Shown here piece by piece: positions 16,148 to 24,298 of a stretch of 64,000 nucleotides of DNA. Within the stretch, counting starts at the first letter, position 1, and each line of letters starts with the position of its first letter. This DNA is from Thermomonas fusca DSM 15424 (GTDB lineage Bacteria; Pseudomonadota; Gammaproteobacteria; Xanthomonadales; Xanthomonadaceae): NCBI RefSeq assembly GCF_000423885.1, contig NZ_AUIV01000022.1:1-64000 (forward strand), given 5' to 3'. A program made the translations under genes and the position numbers. The notes beneath the pieces are model-generated. The model searched no databases. It worked only from the letters and a program-made list of their open reading frames with translations, and was not told the origin of the DNA.

Positions 16148-16897
16148 TCAGCACGCGGCAGGCGCGGTGCCCACCAGCACGCCATCGGCGCGCAGCCGTT
16201 GCAGCATCGGCAACGCTTCGCCGAGGAATGCGTCGAAGTCCGGATGGCTGGCTTCCTCGGCCAGCTGGCGCAGCAGCGCGCGACCGCTGCGCCCGTCGTT
16301 GGCGCCGGCCAGCGCCAACAAGCGATACAGCAGCGGCGACAGCATCGAGAAATGGACGCGGCCGCCGGGATCGCGGCGCAGCAGCACCAGCGTGGGGGCG
16401 GGCGGTGGTTCGGTGGGCTGGCAGTCCGGGCCGAGCCGGTGCACCGGCCAACGGTAGGCCAGCGGCCACGCCAATGGCGACAGCAGCGGCACGCCGTCCA
16501 GCAGATCGCCTTCGGGATCGTGCGGCGGCGTTTCCGCATCGCTGAGCTGCAGGCCCAGCTCGGCCCATTCGTAGTGCGCCAGATCGGCCAGCCAGGGCCG
16601 CGCGGGATCTTCCGCGGCCTCGAGGAAGGCGATGAACTCCAGCCCCAGCCGGGTGAACAGCGGGGTTTCGCTGCGATGCCCGGCAAGGAAGCGGCGCAGC
16701 AGCGCCTGCCACTCCACATCGCCCAGGGTCCGGCGGATCACCGGGAAGGTGCCGGCCAGCAGGCCGTCGAGGTTGCTGGCCACCAGCTCGCGATAGACCG
16801 CCAGCCGCCGGTCTTCGATGCCGGGCGGGCCGGGGTGCGTGGCCGGATCGCGCACGTGCGCGGCCAGCGCGTGCAGTTGCGCGTGCAGCCCGCTCAT
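16148..16897 (-). CDS. bufC: BufC-like MNIO partner protein (DUF2063)
   Basis: This 249-residue protein has an N-terminal DUF2063 domain (LAVYRELVASNLDGLLAGTF, FLAGHRSETPLFTRLGLEFI) and a C-terminal winged-helix-like part. These partner proteins accompany multinuclear non-heme iron oxidases (MNIO, DUF692) and are thought to present the precursor peptide to them. ATG 16897 overlaps the end of the MNIO gene by four bases. The gene order precursor, MNIO, DUF2063 matches the described bufferin operons. Confidence 0.85.
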   Translation of the reverse strand: MSGLHAQLHALAAHVRDPATHPGPPGIEDRRLAVYRELVASNLDGLLAGTFPVIRRTLGDVEWQALLRRFLAGHRSETPLFTRLGLEFIAFLEAAEDPARPWLADLAHYEWAELGLQLSDAETPPHDPEGDLLDGVPLLSPLAWPLAYRWPVHRLGPDCQPTEPPPAPTLVLLRRDPGGRVHFSMLSPLLYRLLALAGANDGRSGRALLRQLAEEASHPDFDAFLGEALPMLQRLRADGVLVGTAPAAC

Positions 16898-17718
16898 GGC
16901 GCTGCCGCCTGCAGCGCGCGGATGCGCGCCACCTCGTCCACCAGCACCGGCAGCGGCGGGAAGTTGAAGTCGCGCTCCAGCAGGGTGGGGCGCACGCCGT
17001 GGCTGGCGTAGGCGAAGCCGAGCAGCGCCCACACCTCGTCCTTCACCGCGGTGCCGTGGGTGTCGATCTTGAGGTCGTCGGCCTCGTCGAAGTGACCGGC
17101 AACGTGGTAGCTGGCGATGCGCGCCGCTGGCATCGCATTGATGAAGGCGCGGGCGTCGTAGCCGTGGTTGATCGCGTTGACGTAGACGTTGTTGACGTCC
17201 AGCAGCAGGTCGCAGTCGGCCTCCGCCAGCACCGCATTGATGAAGTCGATTTCGGCGAGCTGCCGGAACGGCGCGGCGTAGTAGCTGACGTTCTCCACCG
17301 CGATCCGCCGGCCCAGCGCGTCCTGCGCCTGGCGGATGCGCGCGGCGACGTGCACCACCGCTTCCTCGGTGAACGGCAGTGGCAGCAGGTCGTAGAGGTG
17401 GCCGTTTGCTGCGCAGTAGCTCAGGTGCTCGCTGTACAGCGCCACTTGATGACGGTCGAGGAAATCGCGGGTCTGGCGCAGGAACGCGTGATCCAGCGGG
17501 TCCGGCCCGCCCAGCGACAGCGACAGGCCGTGGCAGCTCAGTGGGTGCCGCGCCGTCAGCGTTTCCAGCTGCTCGCCGAGCGCGCCGCCGACGCCGATCC
17601 AGTTGTCCGGCGCGCATTCCAGAAAATCGAAGGCGCCCGCAGGCGCCCCGATCAATTCGTCCAGCAGCGCGCGGCGCAGGCCAAGGCCGGCGCCGCGCGG
17701 GGGCAGGGCGTCAACCAC
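16894..17718 (-). CDS. bufB: BufB-like multinuclear iron oxidase (MNIO, DUF692)
   Basis: This 274-residue TIM-barrel DUF692 enzyme has the family metal-site segments: FLECAPDNW, SCHGLSLSLGG, LYSEHLSY, AVENVSYY, LLDVNNVYVN, HVAGHF and IDTHGTAV. Characterised members oxidatively convert cysteines of RiPP precursors to thiooxazole or thiazole-type heterocycles. The start is GTG 17718, three bases past the precursor stop. Its substrate here should be the EGKCG-repeat protein upstream. Confidence 0.9.
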   Translation of the reverse strand: MVDALPPRGAGLGLRRALLDELIGAPAGAFDFLECAPDNWIGVGGALGEQLETLTARHPLSCHGLSLSLGGPDPLDHAFLRQTRDFLDRHQVALYSEHLSYCAANGHLYDLLPLPFTEEAVVHVAARIRQAQDALGRRIAVENVSYYAAPFRQLAEIDFINAVLAEADCDLLLDVNNVYVNAINHGYDARAFINAMPAARIASYHVAGHFDEADDLKIDTHGTAVKDEVWALLGFAYASHGVRPTLLERDFNFPPLPVLVDEVARIRALQAAAP

Positions 17719-17721
17719 GGC

Positions 17722-18177
17722 TCACATGCTGCCGCCGCACTTGCCCTCGCCGCATTTGCCTTCCCCGCACTTGCCTTCGCCGGCGGCCTTGCCGTCCTTG
17801 TTCATGGCGGCGTGGTGCGCATCCATTTCGGCCTGGCTGATGAAGCCGTCGCCGTCGGTGTCGATCTTCGGGAACATCGTGTCCTTGCCGCCGTGGGCGG
17901 CGGCGAACTCGGCGCGTGAAATGCGCCCGTCCTTGTCGGTGTCCTTCTGCGCCATGCCGCAGCTGCCTTCGTGCTTGGCCTTGGCGGGCTTGTCGGTGCC
18001 CATCATGCCGGCGCCGCACTTGCCTTCACCGCACTTGCCCTCGGCGGCGGCGGCCTTCGGCGGATCCTGCAGGTAGCCGTGCGCCATCGCGTCCATCGAG
18101 AACAGCGGGCCGGCGAGCGCGCCGGTGGCGACGGCGGCGCCAAGCACCAGCGCCAGGGGGTTACGGGACTGCGACAT
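17722..18177 (-). CDS. bufA: Bufferin-type RiPP precursor with two EF-hands and EGKCG repeats
   Basis: This is a 151-residue exported protein. The signal peptide covers residues 1-32 (ending SMDAMA before HGY). EGKCG motifs sit at 46-55 (two copies) and at 134-148 (three copies), with a lone Cys73 between; Cys are 49, 54, 73, 137, 142 and 147. Between the repeat blocks are two textbook EF-hand loops, DTDKDGRISRAE (79-90) and DTDGDGFISQAE (106-117). EGKCG cysteines are the known targets of MNIO enzymes in copper-sequestering bufferins. ATG 18177 has AAGGAG seven bases upstream. The EF-hand pair suggests Ca binding in addition to copper binding; that is inference. Confidence 0.85.
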   Translation of the reverse strand: MSQSRNPLALVLGAAVATGALAGPLFSMDAMAHGYLQDPPKAAAAEGKCGEGKCGAGMMGTDKPAKAKHEGSCGMAQKDTDKDGRISRAEFAAAHGGKDTMFPKIDTDGDGFISQAEMDAHHAAMNKDGKAAGEGKCGEGKCGEGKCGGSM

Positions 18178-18272
18178 GGTCGACTCCTTGCGCGATAGCG
18201 CCTGATGGTGGGCCGATGCTACCGCTTGCGGCACGGGGCGGCCAGTCACCGGCCCGCGTTGTTCCGGGCGGT

Positions 18273-18977
18273 TCAGACGGCGGTGGTGTTGCTGTCGTCG
18301 CGCTTGTCGCGCTGCGGCAGCAGCTCTTCGCCGTGGATCAGGAACCAGGCGTTCTCGGCGATGTTGGTGGCGTGGTCGCCGATCCGCTCGATGTTCTTGG
18401 CCATGAACAGCAGGTGGGTGCAGGCGGTGATCGCGCGCGCGTCTTCCATCATGTAGGTCAGCAGCTCGCGGAACAGCCCGGTGTAGAGGGTGTCCAGCTC
18501 GGCGTCGCGGGCGCGCACGCGCAGTGCGGCCTCGCCGTCGCGTTCGCGGTAGGCCTCCAGCACGTCGCGCACCTGCTGCACCGCTATCCGCCCCAGCGTG
18601 CCCAGGCCGCGGGTGAGCGGCAGCGGCGGCAACTGGTTCAGCACCAGCGAGCGCTTGGCGATGTTGGCGGCGTAGTCGCCGATCCGCTCGATGTCCGAGG
18701 CCACCCGCAACGCGGCCAGGATCAGGCGCAGGTCGGTGGCCAGCGGGCCGCGCTGGATCAGGCGGATCACGTCGTGGTTGACCTGCTGTTCCAGCGTATC
18801 GATCGCTTCGTCGTTGGCGATCACGCGCTCGGCGGCGCCGTCGTCGCGGCGTTCCACCACGTCCAGCGCGGCCTCCAGCTGGGCGGCGGCCATCAGGCCC
18901 ATGCGGATCAGCTCGCCCTGGAGCGCGCGCTGTTCGTCGTCTAAGCTCTTGACGATGTGGTTGTATTGCTCGTTCAT
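18273..18977 (-). CDS. phoU: Phosphate transport regulator PhoU
   Basis: This 234-residue protein consists of two repeated three-helix PhoU domains, each with the metal-binding E/D-rich helix: RVASDIERIGDYAANIAK and MAKNIERIGDHATNIAE. It couples the Pst transporter to the PhoR/PhoB two-component system. ATG 18977 follows AAGGAG. It is last in the pst gene order, 83 bases after pstB. phoB and phoR are not in the window. Confidence 0.95.
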   Translation of the reverse strand: MNEQYNHIVKSLDDEQRALQGELIRMGLMAAAQLEAALDVVERRDDGAAERVIANDEAIDTLEQQVNHDVIRLIQRGPLATDLRLILAALRVASDIERIGDYAANIAKRSLVLNQLPPLPLTRGLGTLGRIAVQQVRDVLEAYRERDGEAALRVRARDAELDTLYTGLFRELLTYMMEDARAITACTHLLFMAKNIERIGDHATNIAENAWFLIHGEELLPQRDKRDDSNTTAV

Positions 18978-19060
18978 CTTTTGCTCCTTCCGCCCGATGT
19001 CCGGGGAAGTGCCCCGCAAGGGGGGCGAGGGGTCGTCGCGTGTGCGTGGATCGGCCGTGG

Positions 19061-19897
19061 TCAGCCGAAGCGACCGGTGATGTAGTCCTCGGTCTGCTGC
19101 TTGGCCGGGTTGGAGAAAATCTGCGAAGTCGCGCCGTGCTCGACCAGGTCGCCCAGGTACATGAACGCGGTGTAGTCGGACACGCGCGCGGCCTGCTGCA
19201 TGTTGTGGGTGACGATCATGATGGTGAACTCCTGCTTGAGTTCCTCCACCAGCTGCTCGATGCGGCCGGTGGAGATCGGGTCCAGCGCCGAGGTCGGCTC
19301 GTCCAGCAGCAGCACGTCGGGCTTGAGCGCCACCGCGCGGGCGATGCACAGGCGCTGCTGCTGGCCGCCGGACAGGCCCAGCCCGCTTTCCTTCAGCTTG
19401 TCCTTGACCTCGTCCCACAGCGCCGCTTGGCGCAGCGCCTGCTCGACGCGCACGTCCAGCTCGGCCTTGCTCAGGCGCTCGTGGTGGCGGATGCCGTAGG
19501 CCACGTTCTCGTGGATGGTCATCGGGAACGGCACCGGCTTCTGGAACACCATGCCCACCCGGCTGCGCAGGCGGTTCATCGGGTACTTCGGATCGAGGAT
19601 GTTCTCCCCGTCCAGCAGCACCTCGCCTTCGGCGCGCAGCTTGGGATAGAGCGCGTAGATGCGGTTGAATACCCGCAGCAGGGTCGACTTGCCGCAGCCG
19701 GAAGGGCCGATCAGCGCGGTCACTCGCTTCTCGGGGACGTCGAGGTCGATGTTCCTCACCGCCAGCGACTTGTCGTACCAGAAGTTCAGCCCGCGGGCGG
19801 ACAGCTTCACCGGCGGCGATTGGGGCAGGACGGCATCGTGCGGCGTTTGCGCGGCAGCGTGGGCGTAGGTCATCGGAATGGTCCGGAGGTCAGTCAT
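19061..19897 (-). CDS. pstB: Phosphate ABC transporter ATP-binding protein
   Basis: This 278-residue ABC ATPase has Walker A GPSGCGKST, Q-loop VFQKPVPFPMTIHENV, signature LSGGQQQRLCIARA, Walker B VLLLDEPTSALD and H-loop IVTHNM. It energises phosphate uptake through PstA/PstC. ATG 19897 overlaps the pstA end by eight bases. A second in-frame ATG at 19873 is possible, but neither has a clear ribosome binding site. Confidence 0.97.
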   Translation of the reverse strand: MTDLRTIPMTYAHAAAQTPHDAVLPQSPPVKLSARGLNFWYDKSLAVRNIDLDVPEKRVTALIGPSGCGKSTLLRVFNRIYALYPKLRAEGEVLLDGENILDPKYPMNRLRSRVGMVFQKPVPFPMTIHENVAYGIRHHERLSKAELDVRVEQALRQAALWDEVKDKLKESGLGLSGGQQQRLCIARAVALKPDVLLLDEPTSALDPISTGRIEQLVEELKQEFTIMIVTHNMQQAARVSDYTAFMYLGDLVEHGATSQIFSNPAKQQTEDYITGRFG

Positions 19898-20753
19898 GGG
19901 CAGCGCGCTTGCGCAGGAGGATGAAGCGGGCCAGCAGGCTGGTGGTCAGCACGAACAGGGTGACCAGCAGCGCGCCGGCCCAGGCCAGCTGCTCCCAGTT
20001 CTCGAAGCCGGAGCCGGCGAACTTGTACATGGTCAGCGGCACCGCGCTGATCGCGCCGCCGATGTCGAGGCTGAAGAATTCGTTGCCGAACGCGGTGAAC
20101 AGCAGCGGCGCGGTCTCGCCGCTGATCCGCGCCAGTGCCAGCAGCACGCCGGTGACGATGCCGGGCAGGGCGCTGCGGTAGAGCACCTGCAGGGTCACCT
20201 TCCACTGCGGCACGCCCAGCGACAGCGCGGCTTCGCGCATCTGCACCGGCACCAGCCGCAGCATCTCGTCGGTGGTGCGCACCACCACCGGCAGCACGAT
20301 GAAGGCCAGCGACAGCGCGCCGGCGAGAGCCGAGAAGTTGCCGCCGGTGTTCATCACGAAGGCCGCGTACACGAACAGACCCAGCACGATGGAGGGTGCC
20401 GACAGCAGGATGTCGTTGACGAAGCGCACAGCGGTGCCGAGCTTGCGGTGACCGCCGACCTCCGCCAGCCAGGTGCCGGCGGCGATGCCCAGCGGGGTGC
20501 CGATGGCCACGCCCATGCCGCACATCAGCAGGCTGCCGACGATGGCGTTGCGCAGGCCGCCGGCTTCCATCGGCGGCGGCTGGTCCTGGGTGAACAGCGC
20601 CAGGTTCAGGTGCGCCAGGCCTTTGGCCAGCAGGGTCCACAGGATCCAGCCGAGGAAGGCCAGTCCGAACACCGCGGCCACACAGGCCAGGCCGATGGCG
20701 ACGGCGTTCTTGATCCGGCGGCGACGGTAAAGCGAAGCGGACGGGGCGTTCAC
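19890..20753 (-). CDS. pstA: Phosphate ABC transporter permease PstA
   Basis: This 287-residue permease has about six membrane segments and the EAA loop MREAALSLGVPQWKVTLQVLYRSALPGI. The start is GTG 20753, overlapping the pstC stop as GTGA. It pairs with PstC to form the channel. Confidence 0.95.
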   Translation of the reverse strand: MNAPSASLYRRRRIKNAVAIGLACVAAVFGLAFLGWILWTLLAKGLAHLNLALFTQDQPPPMEAGGLRNAIVGSLLMCGMGVAIGTPLGIAAGTWLAEVGGHRKLGTAVRFVNDILLSAPSIVLGLFVYAAFVMNTGGNFSALAGALSLAFIVLPVVVRTTDEMLRLVPVQMREAALSLGVPQWKVTLQVLYRSALPGIVTGVLLALARISGETAPLLFTAFGNEFFSLDIGGAISAVPLTMYKFAGSGFENWEQLAWAGALLVTLFVLTTSLLARFILLRKRAAHD

Positions 20754-21721
20754 CGGTTGCCCTCCTTGCGTTCGAGGTTGAGCAGCATCAGCCGGGCCAG
20801 AGCCAGCACGATGAAGGTGACGATGAACAGCACGAAGCCCAGCAGCAGCAGCGCGGCGCGATAGGTTTCGGTGGCCTCGCCGAAGTCGTTGGCGATCAGC
20901 GCGGCGATGGTGGTCGAGGGCTCCAGCAGCGACGCCGTGAACGACACGCTGTTGCCGATCACGAAGGCCACCGCCATGGTTTCGCCGAGCGCGCGGCCAA
21001 GGCCGAGGAACACGCCGCCGATCACCGCCGAGCGGGTGTAGGGCAGGACGATGTCCCAGCTCACCTCCCACTTGGTCGCGCCGAGCGCGTAGGCCGATTC
21101 CTTCAGCCGCGCCGGCACGGTCAGGAACACCTCGCGCATGGTCGAGGAGATGAACGGAATCACCATGATCGACAGCACCAGCCCGGAGGTCAGCATGCCG
21201 GCGCCGATCGGCGGGCCCTGGAACAGCGGGCCGATCACCGGCAGTGGCCCCAGGTGCGCGTCCATCCACGGGATCAGATGCTCGCGCATCACCGGCATCA
21301 GCACGAAGAAGCCCCACATGCCGTAGATGATCGAGGGAATGCCGGCCAGCAGTTCGATGGCGGTGCCCACCGGCGTGCGCAGCCAGCGCGGCGCCACCTC
21401 GGTGAGGAAGAAGGCGATGCCGAAGCTCACCGGCACCGCGATCAGCATCGCGATCAGCGCGGTGACCAGGGTGCCGTAGATCGGCACCAGCGCGCCGTAC
21501 TTGTCCTCCACCGGATTCCAGTCGGTGGAGAAGAAAAAGCCCAGGCCTTCGTGCGCGAGCACGCTGCGGCCGCCCCAAAGCATCGACAGCGCGGCGCCGG
21601 CCAGGGTGACGAGGACGAACACCGCGGTGGCGGTCAGCAGCCAGCGGAACCAGCGGTCGTGGCGCGCATCGGCGGCGTCGCGGTGGCTGGCGATCGGACG
21701 GTCGGTGGTGGTGGCACTCAT
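20750..21721 (-). CDS. pstC: Phosphate ABC transporter permease PstC
   Basis: This 323-residue permease has six membrane segments, the large periplasmic loop after the first segment, and the EAA loop LKESAYALGATKWEVSWDIVLPYT. ATG 21721 lies 67 bases after the pstS1 stop. It is part of the pstS1-pstC-pstA-pstB-phoU series. Confidence 0.95.
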   Translation of the reverse strand: MSATTTDRPIASHRDAADARHDRWFRWLLTATAVFVLVTLAGAALSMLWGGRSVLAHEGLGFFFSTDWNPVEDKYGALVPIYGTLVTALIAMLIAVPVSFGIAFFLTEVAPRWLRTPVGTAIELLAGIPSIIYGMWGFFVLMPVMREHLIPWMDAHLGPLPVIGPLFQGPPIGAGMLTSGLVLSIMVIPFISSTMREVFLTVPARLKESAYALGATKWEVSWDIVLPYTRSAVIGGVFLGLGRALGETMAVAFVIGNSVSFTASLLEPSTTIAALIANDFGEATETYRAALLLLGFVLFIVTFIVLALARLMLLNLERKEGNR

Positions 21722-21788
21722 TCGGTCTGCTCGTCATGCCCGCGGGGCGGGCATCGGTTGGGGGCGGAAGGACCTGCCAGCGCCGGGG

Positions 21789-22856
21789 TCAGCCCGGTTG
21801 CCCGGCCCAGTACGCCTCGATCTGGCGCACCAGCTCCGGCGGCAACGGTACGTAATCCAGCGCCGACGCCTGCGCGCCGCCGTTGGTCCAGGCCCAGCGG
21901 AAGAACTCGCGTGCGGCATCGGCGCTGGCGGCGTCGCGCGGCTGGCGACGCATCAGGATGAAGTTGGTGGCGGCGATCGGCCATGCATCGGCGCCCGGCG
22001 CGTCGGTGATGACCAGCGCGAAGTCGCGCGCGTTCTTCCAGTCGGCGCTGGCGGCCGCTGCGGCGAAGCTGGCCGCGCCGGGCTGCACCCAGTTGCCGGC
22101 GGCATTGCGCATCGCGGTGTAGGCCATCCTGTTCTGCAGCGCGTAGGACAGCTCGACGTAGCCGATCGCGCCCTCCAGCTGCTTGACGTAGGAGGCCACG
22201 CCCTCGTTGCCCTTGCCGCCCACGCTGGTGGCGATCCAGTTGACGGTGGTGCCTTCGCCGACCTGCGCCTTCCAGTCCGCGCTGGCCTTGGAGAGGTAGT
22301 TGGTGAAGTTGAAGGTGGTGCCGGAACCGTCGGAGCGGCGCACCACGTTGATCCGTTCGGCCGGCAAGGCGACGCCGGGGTTGGCGGCGGCAATCGCGGC
22401 GTCATTCCACATCGTGATCTTGCCGAGGTAGATGTCGGCCAGCAGCGCGCCGGTCAGGCGCAGCTTGCCGGCCGCGATGCCGGGCAGGTTGACCACCGGC
22501 ACCACCCCGCCGATCACCGACGGAAACTGCATCAGCCCGTCCTTGACCAGTTCCTCGGTCGGCAGCGGCTTGTCGGAGGAACCGAAGTCGACGGTGCCGG
22601 CCTTGATCTGGGCGATGCCGCCGCCGGAGCCGATGGACTGGTAGTTGATGCGCTTGCCGTTCAGCCTGGCGTAGTCCGACGACCACTTCGAGAACAACGG
22701 ATAGACGAAGCTGGCGCCGGCGCCGGTAACCACGTCGGCGGTCGGCTCGGTGGTCTGGTTGCCGGCGGACGCGCGGTCGCTGCCGCCCGAGCAGGCAGCC
22801 AAGCCCGTCGCCAGGCACAGGCAGAGAGCGGCGAGATGGAAGGCGGAGCGGAACAT
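21789..22856 (-). CDS. pstS1: Phosphate-binding lipoprotein PstS (paralogue 1)
   Basis: This 355-residue phosphate-binding protein has a lipoprotein signal (lipobox LAAC, Cys about 22). The phosphate-binding segments are TGAGASFVYPLFSKW, YQSIGSGGGIAQIKAG, FGSSDKPL and RRSDGSGTTFNFTNYL. ATG 22856 is chosen because GGAG precedes it closely; the upstream in-frame ATG at 22868 would contain that ribosome binding site. It should be anchored in a membrane on the periplasmic side, unlike the second copy. It is preceded by its own Pho box. Confidence 0.93.
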   Translation of the reverse strand: MFRSAFHLAALCLCLATGLAACSGGSDRASAGNQTTEPTADVVTGAGASFVYPLFSKWSSDYARLNGKRINYQSIGSGGGIAQIKAGTVDFGSSDKPLPTEELVKDGLMQFPSVIGGVVPVVNLPGIAAGKLRLTGALLADIYLGKITMWNDAAIAAANPGVALPAERINVVRRSDGSGTTFNFTNYLSKASADWKAQVGEGTTVNWIATSVGGKGNEGVASYVKQLEGAIGYVELSYALQNRMAYTAMRNAAGNWVQPGAASFAAAAASADWKNARDFALVITDAPGADAWPIAATNFILMRRQPRDAASADAAREFFRWAWTNGGAQASALDYVPLPPELVRQIEAYWAGQPG

Positions 22857-22904
22857 GGCTATCTCCATGCGGAAAACTGGATGCGCACATCAAACGATGT
22901 TTTT

Positions 22905-22922
22905 GTGACAAACCGATGACGG
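22905..22922 (-). promoter_or_regulatory. Pho box upstream of pstS1
   Basis: On the minus strand CCGTCAT-CGGT-TTGTCAC fits the 7-4-7 direct-repeat PhoB box (CTGTCAT, four bases, CTGTCAC). It lies about 50 bases before the pstS1 start. Confidence 0.75.
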
Positions 22923-22950
22923 CGAGAGGCGTTTTGTCATCATCCCGGCA

Positions 22951-22979
22951 AACAAAAAAAGCGGGCCCGAAGGCCCGCA
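22951..22979 (-). terminator. Terminator of pstS2
   Basis: On the minus strand GCGGGCC / GGCCCGC (22961-22978) with a TTCG loop is followed by seven T. It separates pstS2 from the Pho-box promoter of pstS1, so the two binding-protein genes are separately controlled. Confidence 0.88.
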
Positions 22980-23002
22980 ACAGGGGGTATGCGGAATGCG
23001 GC

Positions 23003-24025
23003 TTATTTGACGTTCTGGGTCCAGTAGGTGTCGATCTGCTGGACCAGCGAGTCGGGGAGCGGGACGTAGCCCAGCGAAGCGGCGGACGCGTCGCCGTTGG
23101 CATAGACCCAGCGGAAGAACTCCAGCGCAGCCTTGGTGCCCGGCTTGCTGTTCTTGTGCACCAGCATGAAGTTGGTGGCGGTGATCGGCCAGGCGTTCTG
23201 GCCGGGGGCGTTGGTGACGATCAGGAAGAAGTCCTTGGTCGACTTCCAGTCGGCGCTGGCGGCGGCTTCGGCGAAGGTGTCGTCGCTCGGGTTGACGTAG
23301 TTGCCGGCGGCGTTCTTCAGGCGCGAATAGGCAACCTTGTTCTGGACCGCGTAGGCCAGCTCGACGTAGCCGATGCTGCCGCGGATCTGCTTGACGTAGG
23401 CGGACACGCCCTCGTTGCCCTTGCCGCCGATGCCGACCGGCCACTTCACCGCGGTGCCTTCGCCGACCTCGGTCTTCCACGACGGGCTGACCTTGGACAG
23501 GTAGTTTGTGAAGTTGAAGGTGGTGCCGGAACCATCGGAGCGGTGTACCACGGTGATCTTCTGCGCCGGCAGGGTCAGGCCGCGGTTGCTGGCGACGATG
23601 CGCGGGTCGTTCCACATCTTGATCTTGCCGAGGAAAATGTCAGCCAGCACGTCCGGGTCCAGCTTCATCGCCCCGGCGGCGATGCCGGGCAGGTTGAACG
23701 CCGGCACGATGCCGCCGATCACCGACGGGAACTGCGCCAGGCCCGAGCGCGACAGCTCGGCCGGCGGCAGCGGCTTGTCGGAGGAGCCGAAGTCCACGGT
23801 GCCGGCCTTGATCTGGGCAATGCCGCCGCCGGAGCCGATCGACTGGTAGTTCACTTCCTTGCCGGTCGCGGCCTTGTAGTCGGACGACCACTTGGACATC
23901 GCCGGATAGACGAAGGACGCGCCGGCGCCGGTGACGTCGGAAGCGAAGGCGCTGGCGGACAGGACGGCAGAGAGACTGGTTGCCAGCGCGAGCGCGGCGA
24001 TGCGGAACTTGAAGGACTTGGACAC
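23003..24025 (-). CDS. pstS2: Phosphate-binding protein PstS (paralogue 2), soluble
   Basis: This 340-residue periplasmic binding protein has a classical signal peptide (about residues 1-28, ending SASAFA before SDVTGAG) and no lipobox. It has the same binding motifs as the first copy (YQSIGSGGGIAQIKAG, HRSDGSGTTFNFTNYLSK). The start is GTG 24025 with AGGAG six bases upstream. It forms its own transcription unit with a Pho-box array upstream and a terminator downstream. The two copies are clearly paralogous but diverged. Confidence 0.94.
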   Translation of the reverse strand: MSKSFKFRIAALALATSLSAVLSASAFASDVTGAGASFVYPAMSKWSSDYKAATGKEVNYQSIGSGGGIAQIKAGTVDFGSSDKPLPPAELSRSGLAQFPSVIGGIVPAFNLPGIAAGAMKLDPDVLADIFLGKIKMWNDPRIVASNRGLTLPAQKITVVHRSDGSGTTFNFTNYLSKVSPSWKTEVGEGTAVKWPVGIGGKGNEGVSAYVKQIRGSIGYVELAYAVQNKVAYSRLKNAAGNYVNPSDDTFAEAAASADWKSTKDFFLIVTNAPGQNAWPITATNFMLVHKNSKPGTKAALEFFRWVYANGDASAASLGYVPLPDSLVQQIDTYWTQNVK

Positions 24026-24090
24026 GAAGAACTCCTGATGAGCGGATGCGACGGGGCGATACCCGGTTCGTGGCGCATTCCATCGCGCTT

Positions 24091-24132
24091 GCGTGACGCC
24101 AGTGGGTCAGTTCCATGACGGTCGCGTGACGA
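24091..24132 (-). promoter_or_regulatory. Pho-box array between pstS2 and the porin gene
   Basis: On the minus strand TCGTCAC-GCGA-CCGTCAT (24115-24132) matches the 7-4-7 PhoB box. Another GTCA lies 22 bases further (24094-24097), two 11-bp turns on. The rest of the 273-base divergent region (24026-24298) contains a GC-rich palindrome near 24135-24155 and AT-richer DNA near 24175-24205; I see no other gene in it. Confidence 0.7.
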
Positions 24133-24298
24133 CGGCGCGGCGGCCGCGCCGCCACGCGAATGCGGGCCGCGTGAAGAAAAACGCGCAAGGGAAATAAAAC
24201 TGCAATCGATCGCGGGTCAAATGCGTGCTGCAGGTGACGCGAGGCGGAGACCCGCGCGCTGCCCACCAGACAGCTTTCATTCCCAACGGAGTTCCCAC

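Noticed and set aside
24135..24155. Terminator in the pstS2-porin divergent region
   Set aside because: The GGCGCGGCGGCCGCGCC palindrome is strong but has no T tract on either strand, and both flanking genes start, not end, there.
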